From assembly GCF_030296835.1 (NCBI RefSeq), contig NZ_AP027922.1, positions 2,418,001-2,482,000 of the forward strand: a stretch of DNA of 64,000 bases, written 5' to 3'. A program made the position numbers and the translations under genes. This document shows positions 28,193 through 36,698 of this stretch, one piece after another. The notes under the pieces are model-generated. The model was not told the DNA's origin and searched no databases. It saw nothing but the letters and a program-made list of their open reading frames with translations. Position 1 is the first letter of the stretch; each line of letters starts with the position of its first letter. The stretch comes from Pseudoalteromonas sp. MM1 (lineage in GTDB: Bacteria > Pseudomonadota > Gammaproteobacteria > Enterobacterales > Alteromonadaceae).

Positions 28193-29362
28193 TTAACTAA
28201 GCTCCCCACTAATAGCATATTTTAATACCCAGTTTTTTAAAGGAGAGGTATTGTTAGCCATTTTTAAAAACTGGCTGCGCGCCCATTTAAGCGGCGTAAT
28301 TTGATTAGAAAAACCAAAGTAACATGCATCCATCATGCTCATCATTAATAGGTTGGCTTTACGGCGGCTTCGCTCATATTCTTTTAGTTTTAGCGGGCAA
28401 CCAATATCACCAGCGCTTTCAAGCGCATGTGCAAGTGCCACCACATCTTGAAAACCTAAATTAACGCCCTGCCCGGCCAGAGGGTTAATTGTGTGCGCCG
28501 CATCGCCAACTAACACCAAACGCCCATTAGAGTAATTATTTGCATGCTGACGAGTAAGCGGAAATACCGCATGGCTTTGTACCTCAAAATCGCCTGCAAG
28601 GGATGGAAATTTATTTAAAATATGCGCTTTGAGTTGCTCAGCTGTTAACCCTTTAAAATTTTGCAAGGTATTAGCGTTGTCATACCAAATTAAATTGGCA
28701 TAAGGTGCCTGCATAGGTAAAAAGGCTAACGGACCTGTAGGGGTAAATTGCTGCCACGTTTTTACTTGCTGCGGCGCATCAAGCTTTATTAGTACGCCCA
28801 TACAGTGCTGCTGATACTGCCACCCTGTTACACCAATATTTGCCTTTGCACGTAACTGCGATTGCCCACCGTCGGCTGCAATAACTAAATCAGCAGTATA
28901 ACGGGTATCACCATAAATGAGGGTGATTGACGCGCCACCTTGCTCAATAGCACTTAAAGGTGCTGATTGTTCAATCACCTCAATATTATAATGTGCAAAC
29001 TGCTGCCAAAGACTTGCTTGTATTAAATTGTTTTCAATTAAATGACCTAAGTGCGAAGTATTAATATCGGCGCAATCAAATAACAGATTGTCGCCACCGC
29101 GCTCAAATGCCTCTAACTGCGTGTAAGGCGCTAATCGATTTTGCCTTAAAATAGGCATAGCCCCTAGCTCGTCCAGCAGGTTTTCTGAAAAACGATTAAT
29201 AGCCGATACCCGTATATCTACCTGCTCACTGGCTAAAATGGCGTCGGCGTTAATCAGTTTTTTTTCTATTATTTGTACTGACTTTCCTTGCTGTGCAAGC
29301 TTTATGGCCATGGCCGCACCGACCATCCCAGCGCCTACAACAATCACTTTGTTTTGAGTCAT
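28193..29362 (-). CDS. ubiF: ubiquinone-biosynthesis FAD hydroxylase UbiF
   Basis: About 389 residues of a UbiH/UbiF/VisC-family flavin monooxygenase. UbiF carries out the C6 hydroxylation of demethoxyubiquinol in ubiquinone synthesis. Visible motifs are the N-terminal dinucleotide fold VIVVGAGMVGAAMA, the DIRVSAINR segment, the ADGGQSQLR loop and the FAD-binding GDAAHTINPLAGQGVNLGF near 300. Orthology to ubiF, over other family members, rests on context: it is divergent from miaB next to a Met-Leu-Gln tRNA cluster, as in E. coli. The start is uncertain among ATGs at 29374, 29371 and 29362, none with a strong ribosome site; I chose the one giving the usual length. Confidence 0.88.
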   Translation of the reverse strand: MTQNKVIVVGAGMVGAAMAIKLAQQGKSVQIIEKKLINADAILASEQVDIRVSAINRFSENLLDELGAMPILRQNRLAPYTQLEAFERGGDNLLFDCADINTSHLGHLIENNLIQASLWQQFAHYNIEVIEQSAPLSAIEQGGASITLIYGDTRYTADLVIAADGGQSQLRAKANIGVTGWQYQQHCMGVLIKLDAPQQVKTWQQFTPTGPLAFLPMQAPYANLIWYDNANTLQNFKGLTAEQLKAHILNKFPSLAGDFEVQSHAVFPLTRQHANNYSNGRLVLVGDAAHTINPLAGQGVNLGFQDVVALAHALESAGDIGCPLKLKEYERSRRKANLLMMSMMDACYFGFSNQITPLKWARSQFLKMANNTSPLKNWVLKYAISGELS

Positions 29363-29498
29363 GTTTTTCATCATTTTGTTAATACGAGAAACTGTTTTGA
29401 TTGTATCGTAACTCGCCGCATTAGTGCGAGAGTATATAGCTATCACGCTATTAAACTGCCTGTGTATTGATTTGAGATCACAAACATGAAAACTATAC

Positions 29499-29527
29499 TT
29501 GGATCTGGGCGGGTATCCAGCTAAAAT
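29499..29527 (+). promoter_or_regulatory. candidate promoter of the miaB-ybeZ-ybeY-corC-lnt operon
   Basis: TTGGAT (29499-29504), 17-bp spacer, TAAAAT (29522-29527), ending 91 bp before the miaB ATG. An overlapping alternative is TTGAGA at 29472 with TATACT at 29494 (16-bp spacer). Either or both could be used. Confidence 0.55.
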
Positions 29528-29618
29528 ACGCGTCCTTTAAGTGAGCAACCTTGCTCCTTAATCCCGTTTTAAGCACATTTTTGTGCCACTACCGAATTGA
29601 ACACGAGGCTATATTTCA

Positions 29619-31067
29619 ATGAGCAAAAAGCTGCATATCAAAACTTGGGGTTGTCAGATGAACGAGTACGACTCTCAGAAGATGGCTGATCTTTTAGATG
29701 CAACCAACGGCTACCAGCTAACGGAAGAAGCAGCAGACGCCGACGTTATTTTACTTAACACCTGTTCAATTCGTGAAAAAGCGCAAGAGAAAGTATTTCA
29801 CCAATTAGGTCGCTGGAAGTTGTTAAAAGATGACAAGCCAGACTTAATTATCGGTGTAGGTGGTTGTGTTGCCTCACAAGAAGGTGACTCTATTCGCCAG
29901 CGTGCACCATTTGTTGATGTTATTTTTGGCCCGCAAACGCTGCATCGTTTACCAGAAATGATTAAACAAGTGCAAGGCGACAAAGGCTCATCGGTGGTTG
30001 ATATTTCGTTCCCAGAAATTGAAAAATTTGACCGCTTACCAGAGCCAAAAGCAGAAGGCCCGTCTGCATTTGTATCAATAATGGAAGGGTGTTCTAAGTA
30101 CTGTACTTTTTGTGTTGTACCTTACACTCGTGGTGAAGAAGTTAGCCGCCCATTAGATGACGTATTATTAGAAGTTGCACAACTTGCTGAGCAAGGCGTA
30201 CGTGAAGTAAACCTACTAGGTCAAAACGTAAACGCATACCGCGGTGAAACACACGATGGTGAAATTTGTTACTTCTCTGATTTAATTCGTTACGTAGCAG
30301 CGATTGACGGTATTGACCGCATTCGTTACACCACCTCGCACCCAGTTGAATTTACGCCAGATATAATCGACGCATACGCTGATGTGCCAGAGCTTGTTGA
30401 TCACTTACATTTACCAGTGCAAAGTGGTTCAGACCGTATTCTTAATTTAATGAAACGCGGCCATACAGCGCTTGAGTACAAATCAACAATACGAAAGCTG
30501 CGTAAAATTCGCCCTAACTTAAGCATGTCGTCAGACTTCATTATTGGTTTTCCGGGTGAGAGCAAAGCTGACTTTGAAGCCACAATGAACCTAATTAACG
30601 ACATTGGCTTTGATATGAGCTTTAGCTTTATTTACAGTGCGCGCCCAGGAACACCTGCCGCCGACTTGCCTGATGACGTATCAGAGCAAGAGAAAAAAGA
30701 GCGCTTATACCTACTACAAAACCGTATTACGCAAATGGCACAGCAAATCAGCCGCCAAATGTTTGATACAGAGCAACGTATTTTAGTTGAGGGGCCTTCT
30801 AAAAAGAACCCAATGGAATTACGTGGCCGCACCGAAAACAACCGTGTAGTTAACTTTGTTGGTCCACACACAGTGATCGGCCAGTTTGTTGATGTACGTA
30901 TTACCGAAGCGTTACCAAACTCTTTACGTGGCGATTTAATTCGTACAGAATCAGAAATGAACTTACGTCGTGATGTTGCTCCTTCAGCTATTTTAACAAA
31001 AGCTGCAAGCGTGGAGCCAAAAGTCGATACAACCAACGAAATTGGCGTAGCTACTTTCGTACCATAG
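29619..31067 (+). CDS. miaB: tRNA-2-methylthio-N6-dimethylallyladenosine synthase MiaB
   Basis: 482 residues of a radical-SAM methylthiotransferase that adds a 2-methylthio group to i6A37 in tRNAs reading UNN codons. The N-terminal UPF0004 domain has [22 protein letters not shown] and GGCVAS, whose three cysteines bind the auxiliary cluster. The radical-SAM motif CSKYCTFC is near residue 157. A TRAM domain follows at about 375-440. It leads a group with ybeZ, ybeY, corC and lnt, in the same order as E. coli. ybeZ starts 57 bp downstream, beyond a perfect hairpin. Confidence 0.98.
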   Translation: MSKKLHIKTWGCQMNEYDSQKMADLLDATNGYQLTEEAADADVILLNTCSIREKAQEKVFHQLGRWKLLKDDKPDLIIGVGGCVASQEGDSIRQRAPFVDVIFGPQTLHRLPEMIKQVQGDKGSSVVDISFPEIEKFDRLPEPKAEGPSAFVSIMEGCSKYCTFCVVPYTRGEEVSRPLDDVLLEVAQLAEQGVREVNLLGQNVNAYRGETHDGEICYFSDLIRYVAAIDGIDRIRYTTSHPVEFTPDIIDAYADVPELVDHLHLPVQSGSDRILNLMKRGHTALEYKSTIRKLRKIRPNLSMSSDFIIGFPGESKADFEATMNLINDIGFDMSFSFIYSARPGTPAADLPDDVSEQEKKERLYLLQNRITQMAQQISRQMFDTEQRILVEGPSKKNPMELRGRTENNRVVNFVGPHTVIGQFVDVRITEALPNSLRGDLIRTESEMNLRRDVAPSAILTKAASVEPKVDTTNEIGVATFVP

Positions 31068-31082
31068 TTGTATAAATTCATT

Positions 31083-31105
31083 GCGCCAGTAACCCTTACT
31101 GGCGC
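31083..31105 (+). promoter_or_regulatory. perfect hairpin between miaB and ybeZ
   Basis: GCGCCAGTAA and TTACTGGCGC form a perfect 10-bp stem with a CCC loop, 16 bp after the miaB stop and 19 bp before the ybeZ start. There is no T run after it, so it looks like an RNA-processing or stability element more than an intrinsic terminator. Confidence 0.7.
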
Positions 31106-31124
31106 ACCCGAATAGGAAGTAATT

Positions 31125-32183
31125 TTGAGTAATCAGTTAAAAACATTAGAGATTTATTTAGAACCTGCCGACAACAAACGCCTTTCTTCTTTATGTGGCC
31201 CGTTTGACGAAAACATCAAACAAATTGAACGCCGCCTAGGTGTTGAAATAATCCACCGCGACAACTTTTTTAAAGTAACAGGTAAACTGCACTCAAGTGC
31301 CGCGGCCGTAGAAATTTTAAAAAACCTTTATGTTGATACTCAGCCTGTTCGTGGCGAAATTGGTGAAATAGAGCCCGACAACGTACATTTAGCCATTACC
31401 GAATCAAAAGCCCTAGAGCAAGACGTGCCGCAAAGTGCATACGGCAAAGAAATGTTTATAAAAACCCGCCGTGGCGTAATTAAACCGCGTAACGACAACC
31501 AAGGTTTGTATGTTGCAAATATTTTGCATCATGACATTACCTTTGGTATTGGCCCTGCCGGTACAGGTAAAACCTACCTTGCTGTTGCCGCCGCAGTAGA
31601 CGCCCTAGAGCGCCAAGAAATTCGCCGAATATTACTTACCCGCCCAGCGGTAGAAGCCGGCGAAAAATTAGGATTTTTACCAGGTGATTTAAGCCAAAAG
31701 GTAGACCCATATCTGCGCCCTCTTTACGACGCCCTATTTGAAATGCTTGGCTTTGAAAAAGTAGAAAAACTTATTGAAAAACACATTATTGAAATAGCGC
31801 CACTTGCTTACATGCGTGGACGCACATTAAATGATGCGTTTATTATTTTAGATGAAAGTCAAAATACCACCGCAGAGCAAATGAAAATGTTTTTAACCCG
31901 TATAGGCTTTAACTCTAAAGCAGTAATAACGGGTGATATAACGCAAGTTGATTTACCACGCGGTGCGCGCTCAGGGCTTCGCCACGCTATAGAAGTGCTT
32001 AGTGATGTTGAAGAAATTAGCTTTAACTTTTTCCAATCGCACGACATTGTTCGCCACCCTGTTGTTGGCCGTATTGTAGAAGCCTACGAGCGCAACGACG
32101 AAAGCGAGCGACTAAAGCGTATAGAAAAGCAAAAAGCCAAAGAGCAACTTGCCGCTCAACAACCGCCGTCTACTAAAGAGTAA
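31125..32183 (+). CDS. ybeZ: PhoH-like ATPase YbeZ
   Basis: 352 residues. YbeZ is a PhoH-family P-loop ATPase that works with the endoribonuclease YbeY in rRNA maturation. An N-terminal KH-like segment (about 15-110) precedes the ATPase domain with Walker A GPAGTGKTYLA near 146-156, and FIILDESQNTT as Walker B. The start is TTG with AGGAAG six bases upstream; no ATG is available nearby in frame. ybeY follows after 4 bp. A basic and Gln-rich tail (KQKAKEQLAAQQ) is poorly conserved. Confidence 0.96.
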   Translation: MSNQLKTLEIYLEPADNKRLSSLCGPFDENIKQIERRLGVEIIHRDNFFKVTGKLHSSAAAVEILKNLYVDTQPVRGEIGEIEPDNVHLAITESKALEQDVPQSAYGKEMFIKTRRGVIKPRNDNQGLYVANILHHDITFGIGPAGTGKTYLAVAAAVDALERQEIRRILLTRPAVEAGEKLGFLPGDLSQKVDPYLRPLYDALFEMLGFEKVEKLIEKHIIEIAPLAYMRGRTLNDAFIILDESQNTTAEQMKMFLTRIGFNSKAVITGDITQVDLPRGARSGLRHAIEVLSDVEEISFNFFQSHDIVRHPVVGRIVEAYERNDESERLKRIEKQKAKEQLAAQQPPSTKE

Positions 32184-32187
32184 TACC

Positions 32188-32646
32188 GTGAGCACCGAAT
32201 TAGATTTACAAATAGCCTGTGAGTTTGACAACCTCCCAAGCAAAGAACAGTTTGCACTGTGGGCCGACAAAGCACTTAGCAAGTTTCGTGATGAGTCTGA
32301 GCTGAGCATCGTTATAAGCGATGAAGCCCAGTCGCAACAACTAAACAACGACTACCGTGGTAAAAATAAACCCACCAATGTGTTGTCGTTTGAATTTGAA
32401 GCACCGCCTGGCATTGATTTGCCATTAGTAGGTGATTTAATAATTTGCCCAGCCATTGTATTGGCCGAGGCAATCGAGCAAGAAAAGTCATTTCATGACC
32501 ACTTTGCCCATATGGTTATTCATGGATGCTTGCATTTACTTGGATTTGACCATATAAAGAGTGAAGACGCTTTTGAGATGGAAAGCATAGAAAAGCAATT
32601 ACTTGCAGAGCTAAACATAGCTGACCCATACCGGGACGAACTTTAA
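32188..32646 (+). CDS. ybeY: endoribonuclease YbeY
   Basis: 152 residues when started at the GTG 32188, similar to E. coli YbeY (155). A zinc-dependent single-strand endoribonuclease involved in 16S rRNA 3'-end processing and ribosome quality control. The zinc site is HGCLHLLGFDH (three His in H-x3-H-x5-H) near residue 112, and the conserved NDYRGKNKPTNVLSF block lies near 49-63. The frame opens at 32149, but that would overlap ybeZ and adds non-family residues. The GTG lies 4 bp after the ybeZ stop with AAAGAG upstream. Confidence 0.97.
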   Translation: MSTELDLQIACEFDNLPSKEQFALWADKALSKFRDESELSIVISDEAQSQQLNNDYRGKNKPTNVLSFEFEAPPGIDLPLVGDLIICPAIVLAEAIEQEKSFHDHFAHMVIHGCLHLLGFDHIKSEDAFEMESIEKQLLAELNIADPYRDEL

Positions 32647-32668
32647 ATTAACGGAGCATTTAGACGCA

Positions 32669-33553
32669 ATGAGCGACGATAACTCGCAATCTAGCCAGGG
32701 TTCTTCTGGCAAAACGTGGATGGGCCGCATAGCCCAAATGTTGCAAGGGGAACCCCAGAATAGAGAAGAGCTGGTTGAAGTAATTGCCGACGCGCAAGAG
32801 CGTGACGTAATAGATCCAGAAACCAAAGAGATGATTGAAGGTGTGCTTGGTGTATCCAAGCTTAAAGTGCGCGATATAATGATCCCGCGCTCACAAATGG
32901 TCACGCTTGAAATCGACAGCCCCCTTGAAGATTTGATCCCCATGATGGTCGACTCCACCCACTCACGTTTCCCTGTGGTGTGTGAAGACAAAGACCACGT
33001 TGAAGGTATTTTGCTCGCAAAAGACTTGCTGCCGCTTATTTTAAATAAAGATGAGCACCTCCCGTCACTGCGCGAATATTTACGCCCAGCCATGGTTGTG
33101 CCAGAGAGCAAACGCGTAGACACCCTGCTAAATGAGTTTCGCCAACAGCGCTACCATATGGCGATTGTAATTGACGAATACGGCGGTGTGTCGGGCCTTG
33201 TCACCATTGAAGATATTCTTGAAATCATTGTCGGCGAAATTGAAGATGAGCACGACGAAGAAGAAGATCAACAAGATATTCGCCAGCTAGCTAAGCATGT
33301 ATACGTAGTACAAGCGCTCACCCCTGTAGATGACTTTAACGAGTACTTTAAAACAGGTTACAGCACCGATGAAGCCGATACCATTGGCGGTACGGTACTA
33401 CACGCATTTGGCCACATGCCAAGTCGCGGCGAAACAATTGAAATAGACGATTATCAGTTTAAAGTTACAAATTCCGATAACCGTCGTATTTTACAACTGC
33501 AAGTCACCGTTCCTAAGGTTGATGATAACGACAGTGAAGAAACTACTAACTAA
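32669..33553 (+). CDS. corC: CBS-domain protein CorC (YbeX)
   Basis: 294 residues. The protein has a flexible N-terminus, a CBS pair (about 70-190; DIMIPRSQMVTL, HSRFPV, GILLAKDLL, YHMAIVIDEYGGVSGLVTIEDILE) and a C-terminal transporter-associated domain (CorC_HlyC, about 208-285). CorC was linked to magnesium/cobalt efflux; members next to ybeZ and ybeY are also linked to ribosome function. It lacks the membrane DUF21 domain of the larger CorB/C proteins. It is part of the miaB-ybeZ-ybeY-corC-lnt group, and the lnt frame begins inside its 3' end. Confidence 0.96.
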   Translation: MSDDNSQSSQGSSGKTWMGRIAQMLQGEPQNREELVEVIADAQERDVIDPETKEMIEGVLGVSKLKVRDIMIPRSQMVTLEIDSPLEDLIPMMVDSTHSRFPVVCEDKDHVEGILLAKDLLPLILNKDEHLPSLREYLRPAMVVPESKRVDTLLNEFRQQRYHMAIVIDEYGGVSGLVTIEDILEIIVGEIEDEHDEEEDQQDIRQLAKHVYVVQALTPVDDFNEYFKTGYSTDEADTIGGTVLHAFGHMPSRGETIEIDDYQFKVTNSDNRRILQLQVTVPKVDDNDSEETTN

Positions 33554-35084
33554 ACTCACCCTGTTAGTAAAAGATAAAAAAGCATGGCTCGCACTAGTTG
33601 CGGGCCTTATTTTAACTTTTGGCTACGCCCCTTACCAAATTTGGCCCATCGCATTTTTTAGCATTGCCGCCATTATTTTTTGTATTAACCCAAACAACAC
33701 AGGCAAAGCACACGCAAAACGCGCCGCTAAATATGGCTTTATATTTGGCTTAGGCTGGTTTGGCGCAGGTATTAGCTGGGTGCATGTATCAATTGCTACT
33801 TTTGGCGGCATGCCGCTTGTAGCGTCGCTCTCGTTAATGGCTTTACTGTGCTCATATTTAGCGCTGTTTCCAGCACTCGCGTTTTGGGGAGCCACTCGCT
33901 TTGCAAGCGGCCCTAAAAGTATGGGGGCACTGCTCATTGCCACTATAGCCATTAGTGAATATTTACGTGGGCACTTACTAACCGGCTTTCCGTGGCTAAG
34001 TTTTGGTTATACACAAACAGACGGCCCGCTTAGACTACTGGCGCCCTATATTGGCGAATTTGGCTTAACGCTTACCTGTGTTGGCATTGGTTTTGCCCTT
34101 TACAGGCTCACCCAAAAAGAGTTAAAAACCCCATTAATAAGCGCAGCAGCATTAGCGTTACTTGTTATTGGCGCATTAAATACCGGTAATAATCGCTACT
34201 CTGGTAAAGAAATGTCGACCTTACTGGTGCAAGGTAATATTAAACAACACCTGCGCTTTGAGCCCAGTGAGTTTTGGACCACCATGAGCAAGTACCAAGA
34301 CCTAACACGCCCCCATTGGGATGCTGATCTCGTAGTATGGCCCGAAGCCGCCGTGCCCGAAATAGAAGCCTTGGCCGACACTTACTTAGCCAATTTAGAC
34401 AGCGCCGCATCGTTTAATAAAACCGCGTTAGTTACCGGTATTGTTGACTACCAGCTCGACACCAAAACCATTTACAACACGCTGATTGTGGTAGGTAATA
34501 AAGAGCGCAACGACGAGCACGGCCATTACCGCTACCTAAACAAAAACCGCTACCGTAAGCACCAGTTGTTACCTATCGGCGAATTTGTACCATTTCAGGA
34601 TATATTGCGCCCTATAGCACCACTGTTTGATTTACCTATGTCATCGTTTACCCGTGGTGATAAAGTACAAAACAACTTACGTGCCAATGGTTTTAATCTG
34701 CTACCCGCCATTTGCTACGAAATAGTATTTGCCGATTTAGTGCGCGGTAACTATAAAAGCAACTCAGACCTACTCTTTACGGTAAGTAACGACGCGTGGT
34801 TTGGCGACTCTATTGGGCCATTGCAACACATGCAAATAGCCCGCATGCGCGCACTAGAGCTACAACGCCCGCTGGTACGCGTTACCAATAATGGTGTTAG
34901 CGCCGTATACGACCCAATAAGCCACACACAACAAACTATGCCACAGTTTGAAGCGGCGACCATGAAAGCCGATATAAAGCTTATACAAGGCAACAGCGTT
35001 TACAGCCAGTACGGAAACGTGTTTGTGTGGGGGTTTGTGTTATTGCTGGGGGTTGGTGGATTTGGGGTTAGGTTTAGGAAATAA
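33522..35084 (+). CDS. lnt: apolipoprotein N-acyltransferase Lnt
   Basis: About 520 residues. Lnt adds the third acyl chain to lipoproteins at the periplasmic face of the inner membrane. About six to eight N-terminal membrane helices (20-215) are followed by a periplasmic nitrilase domain (about 228-480) with the triad region WPEAAVPE (Glu), the Lys in KHQLLPIGEF, and Cys in AICYEIVF; a last helix lies near 500. The start is uncertain: ATG 33522 (used here) or GTG 33534, both inside the end of corC. The overlap indicates translational coupling. It is the final gene of the operon. Confidence 0.95.
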   Translation: MITTVKKLLTKLTLLVKDKKAWLALVAGLILTFGYAPYQIWPIAFFSIAAIIFCINPNNTGKAHAKRAAKYGFIFGLGWFGAGISWVHVSIATFGGMPLVASLSLMALLCSYLALFPALAFWGATRFASGPKSMGALLIATIAISEYLRGHLLTGFPWLSFGYTQTDGPLRLLAPYIGEFGLTLTCVGIGFALYRLTQKELKTPLISAAALALLVIGALNTGNNRYSGKEMSTLLVQGNIKQHLRFEPSEFWTTMSKYQDLTRPHWDADLVVWPEAAVPEIEALADTYLANLDSAASFNKTALVTGIVDYQLDTKTIYNTLIVVGNKERNDEHGHYRYLNKNRYRKHQLLPIGEFVPFQDILRPIAPLFDLPMSSFTRGDKVQNNLRANGFNLLPAICYEIVFADLVRGNYKSNSDLLFTVSNDAWFGDSIGPLQHMQIARMRALELQRPLVRVTNNGVSAVYDPISHTQQTMPQFEAATMKADIKLIQGNSVYSQYGNVFVWGFVLLLGVGGFGVRFRK

Positions 35085-35092
35085 AATAAAGT

Positions 35093-35118
35093 TGATAGCC
35101 GTCAGTTGTCAGCTATCA
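35093..35118. repeat. small inverted repeat between lnt and the esterase gene
   Basis: TGATAGC (35093-35099) and GCTATCA (35112-35118) flank a 12-nt loop that itself contains GTCAGTTGTCA. No T run follows on either strand. It could be a weak shared terminator for the two convergent genes or a remnant of a simple repeat. Confidence 0.4.
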
Positions 35119-35149
35119 GTTCTGCGTTTTAACCCAATGAAGTAGACAT

Positions 35150-36001
35150 CTAATTACTTAAAAGCTTTCTAATACCATAATACCAACTAATTGCTGCGAC
35201 TGTGCCATGGGTTTCATCTTCAAAGTAGCGTTGATTTATAACTAGATCATCGCTTGAGTGCACTTTTAACTTTTTAGCAAACGCTAAACCCCATTGGTAA
35301 TTTGTTTCACCAATTTCGCCAAACGCTTTAGCATTATTAGCAAAAGTAAAATACACATTGCCGTTAAGCGGCTTATTTATTAATTGTTTCTCATCAAAAT
35401 AACGGTTTAGGTAGTTGTTATCCCACAGGTAAGTCGCATCAATAATTAAGTAATCTGTAAATAGTGCATGGTTAGAAAGCAACACATAGCTGGCAAACAA
35501 GCCGCCAAAAGACTCGCCAATTAATACGCGTTTAGTTGATGTGCGGTAATTTTTATTAATGAGTGGAATGAGTTCTTTTTCAAAAAAGGCGCGGTAGTTT
35601 GCGGCGTTGCCGATATTTTTAAACTTTTCTAGGAGTTTACCGTTAAATGTCCAATCAACATTGGTTGGGGTAAAGTCTCGCTCTCTTATCGCATTTTGAC
35701 TATTAGGAATGGCTACTATAATTGCTTGCTGTATTTGCTGCTCAAGCCGCTCCGTACTAAGTGCCTCTACGAGCCCTGCAACGGCTTTTAGATGTGTTTG
35801 GTCACCATCGAGCAAGTAAATAACAGGATATACTCGTTCGAGGTTTTGCTTGTAGCTTGGTGGTACATAAACGCTAAAGCTACGTTGTTCATTTAAAATA
35901 ACAGACCTAAGCTGATAGGTTTTGGCTAAAGTAATAGGCTCTGAGGCATTTACATTTATTGTAAAAAATAAATATAAAAATATTATTGATAAGACTTTCA
36001 T
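35150..36001 (-). CDS. periplasmic alpha/beta-hydrolase, putative esterase (IroE/Fes-like)
   Basis: 283 residues with a cleavable signal peptide (MKVLSIIFLYLFFTINVNA-SE). The mature part is a putative-esterase (PF00756-like) fold: RSFSVYVPPSYKQ, YPVIYLLDGDQTH, the nucleophile elbow GESFGGLFAS near 165-174, and a final DETHGTVAAISWYYG giving the histidine. Relatives hydrolyse ferric-siderophore esters or act on other carboxylic esters. No siderophore transport gene is adjacent, so the substrate is not known. Convergent with lnt. Confidence 0.87.
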   Translation of the reverse strand: MKVLSIIFLYLFFTINVNASEPITLAKTYQLRSVILNEQRSFSVYVPPSYKQNLERVYPVIYLLDGDQTHLKAVAGLVEALSTERLEQQIQQAIIVAIPNSQNAIRERDFTPTNVDWTFNGKLLEKFKNIGNAANYRAFFEKELIPLINKNYRTSTKRVLIGESFGGLFASYVLLSNHALFTDYLIIDATYLWDNNYLNRYFDEKQLINKPLNGNVYFTFANNAKAFGEIGETNYQWGLAFAKKLKVHSSDDLVINQRYFEDETHGTVAAISWYYGIRKLLSN

Positions 36002-36083
36002 ACATATCCTTGTATTAAATTAATAGCAAACCAAGAAGAAACGCCCTTCTTTCAACAATCAAAACACCGCTTTTATCACTATG

Positions 36084-36374
36084 CTATTCCTTAGCTCTTG
36101 AGGCTAACTTTTTATATATTGCATCTTTATCGCGTTTACCAATTGCGAGTACATACACCACAACTTCGTCATCAATGACTTCATAAGCAAGGCGGTACCC
36201 TGCCGTACGCAATTTTATTTTATAAACATTATCAAAGCCGCGTAGCTTTGAGGCTGGCACGTGGGGGTTATCTAAGCGCTCAGCAAGTTTCTTTTTAAAC
36301 TGGCTTTTAAGTGATGGCGCGAGTTTTTCCCACTCCTTTAAGGCTGCTGGTAAAAACTTTAACTTATAAGTCAT
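36084..36374 (-). CDS. relE: RelE/ParE-superfamily toxin
   Basis: 96 residues of a RelE-type mRNA interferase fold: the start YKLKFLPAALKEWEKLAPSL, the central ASKLRGFDNVYKIKLRTAGY with the basic residues used for mRNA cleavage, then LAYEVIDDEVVVYVLAIGKR. It is expected to cut mRNA on the ribosome and arrest growth when its antitoxin is lost. It overlaps the upstream antitoxin gene by 11 bp, the usual order of antitoxin first. Confidence 0.93.
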   Translation of the reverse strand: MTYKLKFLPAALKEWEKLAPSLKSQFKKKLAERLDNPHVPASKLRGFDNVYKIKLRTAGYRLAYEVIDDEVVVYVLAIGKRDKDAIYKKLASRAKE

Positions 36375-36615
36375 CTATATTAACTTCAACCGCTTGAGAT
36401 AAATCGCCTCTGCGGCTCTCAACAACTTTAGTTAATTCATAATCATCCAATTGTTCCATTAGTTGCTCATACATTTGTGCAGGCACTAAGTACGCTGCAG
36501 GCTTATTATGATTTAATATGGCTATTGCAGCGCCATCTGCTTCATTTAAAAGCGCGGTTGGGTTTTTTTTAAGTTCTGAAATACTTGCTGAACAATCAGC
36601 TAAAACCTGTCTCAT
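36364..36615 (-). CDS. relB: RelB/Phd-YefM-type antitoxin
   Basis: 83 residues with a Phd/YefM-like N-terminal DNA-binding domain (CSASISELKKNPTALLNEA, then AIAILNHNKPAAYLVPA) and an acidic C-terminal toxin-binding tail (YELTKVVESRRGDLSQ). It neutralises the adjacent RelE-type toxin and should repress its own promoter in 36616-36698. This arrangement resembles the relBE modules known from vibrio superintegrons, but I see no attC-like site next to it here. Confidence 0.92.
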   Translation of the reverse strand: MRQVLADCSASISELKKNPTALLNEADGAAIAILNHNKPAAYLVPAQMYEQLMEQLDDYELTKVVESRRGDLSQAVEVNIDDL

Positions 36616-36698
36616 ATAACACCTATAAAGAACTAAATTAAGACCTTATTTTAGCCCTTTTCTTATCTAAAGCCATATATTTTATAATTACTTATTTT

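Noticed and set aside
35093..35118. Intrinsic terminator between lnt and the esterase
   Set aside because: The inverted repeat is AT-rich, has a 12-nt loop and lacks a T run, so I list it only as a small repeat.
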